Shown here piece after piece: positions 21,190 through 22,149 of a stretch of DNA of 22,149 nt. The DNA comes from Bondarzewia mesenterica. Lineage: Eukaryota; Basidiomycota; Agaricomycetes; Russulales; Bondarzewiaceae. Where the stretch lies: contig SGPL01000509.1 in NCBI GenBank assembly GCA_004802705.1, positions 1,794 through 23,942 of the forward strand. The letters are read 5' to 3'. The notes under the pieces are model-generated. The model was not told where the DNA came from. It did not search any database and was given only the letters and a program-made list of their open reading frames with translations. Numbering within the stretch: position 1 is the stretch's first letter; every line of letters starts with the position of its first letter. Position numbers and translations under genes: made by a program.

Positions 21190-21790
21190 GGTGCGAGAAA
21201 TGGAAGGGGAGCTATCAGGAGTGAGATGCGCATCGAGTGCATCAAATTCTGCATATATGCGTGGGTTTGTACCAATAAAGAATTAAAATTGAGCATGCAT
21301 GATAACAGAAGCACGATTTAGTGTTCTGGATGAGAGATAATATTATTCCTTATGCACCTGCTGTCATCAGACCCTCCGCTGTCTCTACAACAGCATCACC
21401 CTCTTCTGAAAGTGCTGGATTCCACCTTGAATCATCTATTGGACATCCTGTAGACAGTTGAAAGATATCATTATGAGAATTTTTTGAAGGAGAAGCTACT
21501 GAAATCTCTGTGGAAATACGTTGCCGATGATTCTTGAATTCTTCACCAAAGCCTGAGGGATCATCGAGAGTGTGCTTTTAACTAATGAATAGGCAATAGA
21601 ATACAAGTAGAATGGTGAAAAGGGACTTAAATTGAAACAAAAATGAGGGAGGTAAAGGGGACTGTTGAACATGTACAATGGGATGGCAGGAGAACGTCGA
21701 CTTAGAGAAACAAGGACGCGACTGTGATGCGTTCTCGCGGCACGTCTGCAGTCATGTGTTCACACAGTGGGCAGGCGTGCACATCTCAGC
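21190..21790. other. AT-rich stretch without a gene
   Basis: Only short frames without recognisable features occur between the remnants and the right inverted-repeat arm. The longest is 60 codons on the minus strand (21678-21496). Confidence 0.6.
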
Positions 21791-21807
21791 CTAGAAAATT
21801 CAGTATA

Positions 21808-21904
21808 TATTTCTGAGAAACACCCTCGTAGAAAATATCTGGAAAATTTGTGGAAAATACTATATATTCTCACTATTTCCTGCCGGTAAATTTCGAGTCA
21901 AAGT
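21808..21904 (-). repeat. Right arm of the inverted repeat
   Basis: Read on the minus strand it gives CACTTTGACTC, CCGGCAGGAAAT, CAAATTTTCCA, ATTTTCT and TTTCTCAGAAAT, in the same order as the left arm. Outside it, GGCCAAAAATTTTGGG and GTCCACC on the minus strand may continue the similarity to about 21955. Confidence 0.5.
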
Positions 21905-22149
21905 GCCGTGCTACCTGACCCAAAATTTTTGGCCTCAACTGGTGGACATATAACCTGACTTCTAAAAATTACAAAAAAAATCGAAAAAATGCGTAAAAAA
22001 TTACAGGAAACAGTTGAGGATGTTCTCAAAACTATGTACAAAGTATCAATCTAAATCGGTATCCTCAACCTCGTCCGAGTGTTTCTTTCATCGACCGGCA
22101 GGCTGCATCAATTCCTGGACAGCTGCTACTAAATGCCCTTGGTGCAACA

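Larger units (their letters stand above)
18440..21970. mobile_element. Putative non-autonomous transposon with diverged terminal inverted repeats
   Basis: AT-rich arms at about 18455-18600 and 21795-21955 resemble each other in opposite orientation and bracket about 3.3 kb without an intact gene. The interior holds a broken WLM-gene fragment and short Ser/Pro-rich frames. No transposase was seen. Exact ends and a target-site duplication could not be fixed, so the arms might instead be two independent repeats in opposite orientation. Confidence 0.45.

Noticed and set aside
22079..22149. RING-like string at the right edge (CFFHRPAGC, then SW and KCPWC)
   Set aside because: Only about 23 codons remain before the edge, there is no second Cys pair upstream and no start; chance cannot be excluded.
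1..22149. tRNA, rRNA or CRISPR arrays
   Set aside because: No cloverleaf candidates, rRNA-like stretches or regularly spaced repeats were noticed, and CRISPR is not expected in a fungal nuclear genome.

Overview
The window reads as nuclear DNA of a filamentous basidiomycete, most likely an Agaricomycete. The genes are split by many short (about 45-75 nt) GT-AG introns, one transposase belongs to the Plavaka group that is abundant in Agaricomycotina, and the chromatin proteins have basidiomycete-style architectures. All functional calls come from reading translations and splice sites by eye; no database search was possible.

Layout. (1) Positions 1-4800 hold mobile and decayed DNA. A Plavaka-type (CACTA-like) transposase runs leftwards off the left edge. 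Facing away from it is a decayed fragment of a HOOK-family microtubule-adaptor gene. Ambiguous bases (n) are frequent from 1 to about 4388 and then almost vanish. (2) Positions 4800-5873 have no supportable gene. (3) Positions 5874-10554 (minus) encode a complete 18-exon BRPF/Nto1-type chromatin reader with EPL1-like, PHD-knuckle-PHD, bromodomain and PWWP parts; its reconstructed CDS closes exactly in frame at 1242 aa. (4) Across a 301-nt divergent promoter, 10856-11569 (plus) encodes RNase H2 subunit C; two perfect ACGCGT boxes lie between the two genes. (5) 12427-14277 (plus) encodes a secretory-pathway protein disulfide isomerase with signal peptide, CGHC site and C-terminal KDEL. (6) Convergent with it, 14471-17486 (minus) encodes an Hda1-type class II histone deacetylase with a C-terminal Arb2-like domain. 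(7) From about 18440 to 21970 is AT-rich and decayed DNA bracketed by diverged inverted repeats. It carries a broken 3' fragment of a WLM (Wss1-like) protease gene, with two RanBP2-type zinc fingers and no protease domain.

The four intact genes (histone-acetylation reader, RNase H2 subunit, ER oxidoreductase, histone deacetylase) look like ordinary housekeeping genes rather than a pathway cluster. The most unusual material is at the two flanks, where gene fragments (HOOK, WLM) sit inside or beside transposon-like sequence, and in the splicing: exons of 14 and 15 nt inside domain cores, a GC-AG intron, and a stop-free 45-nt intron in the PDI gene.
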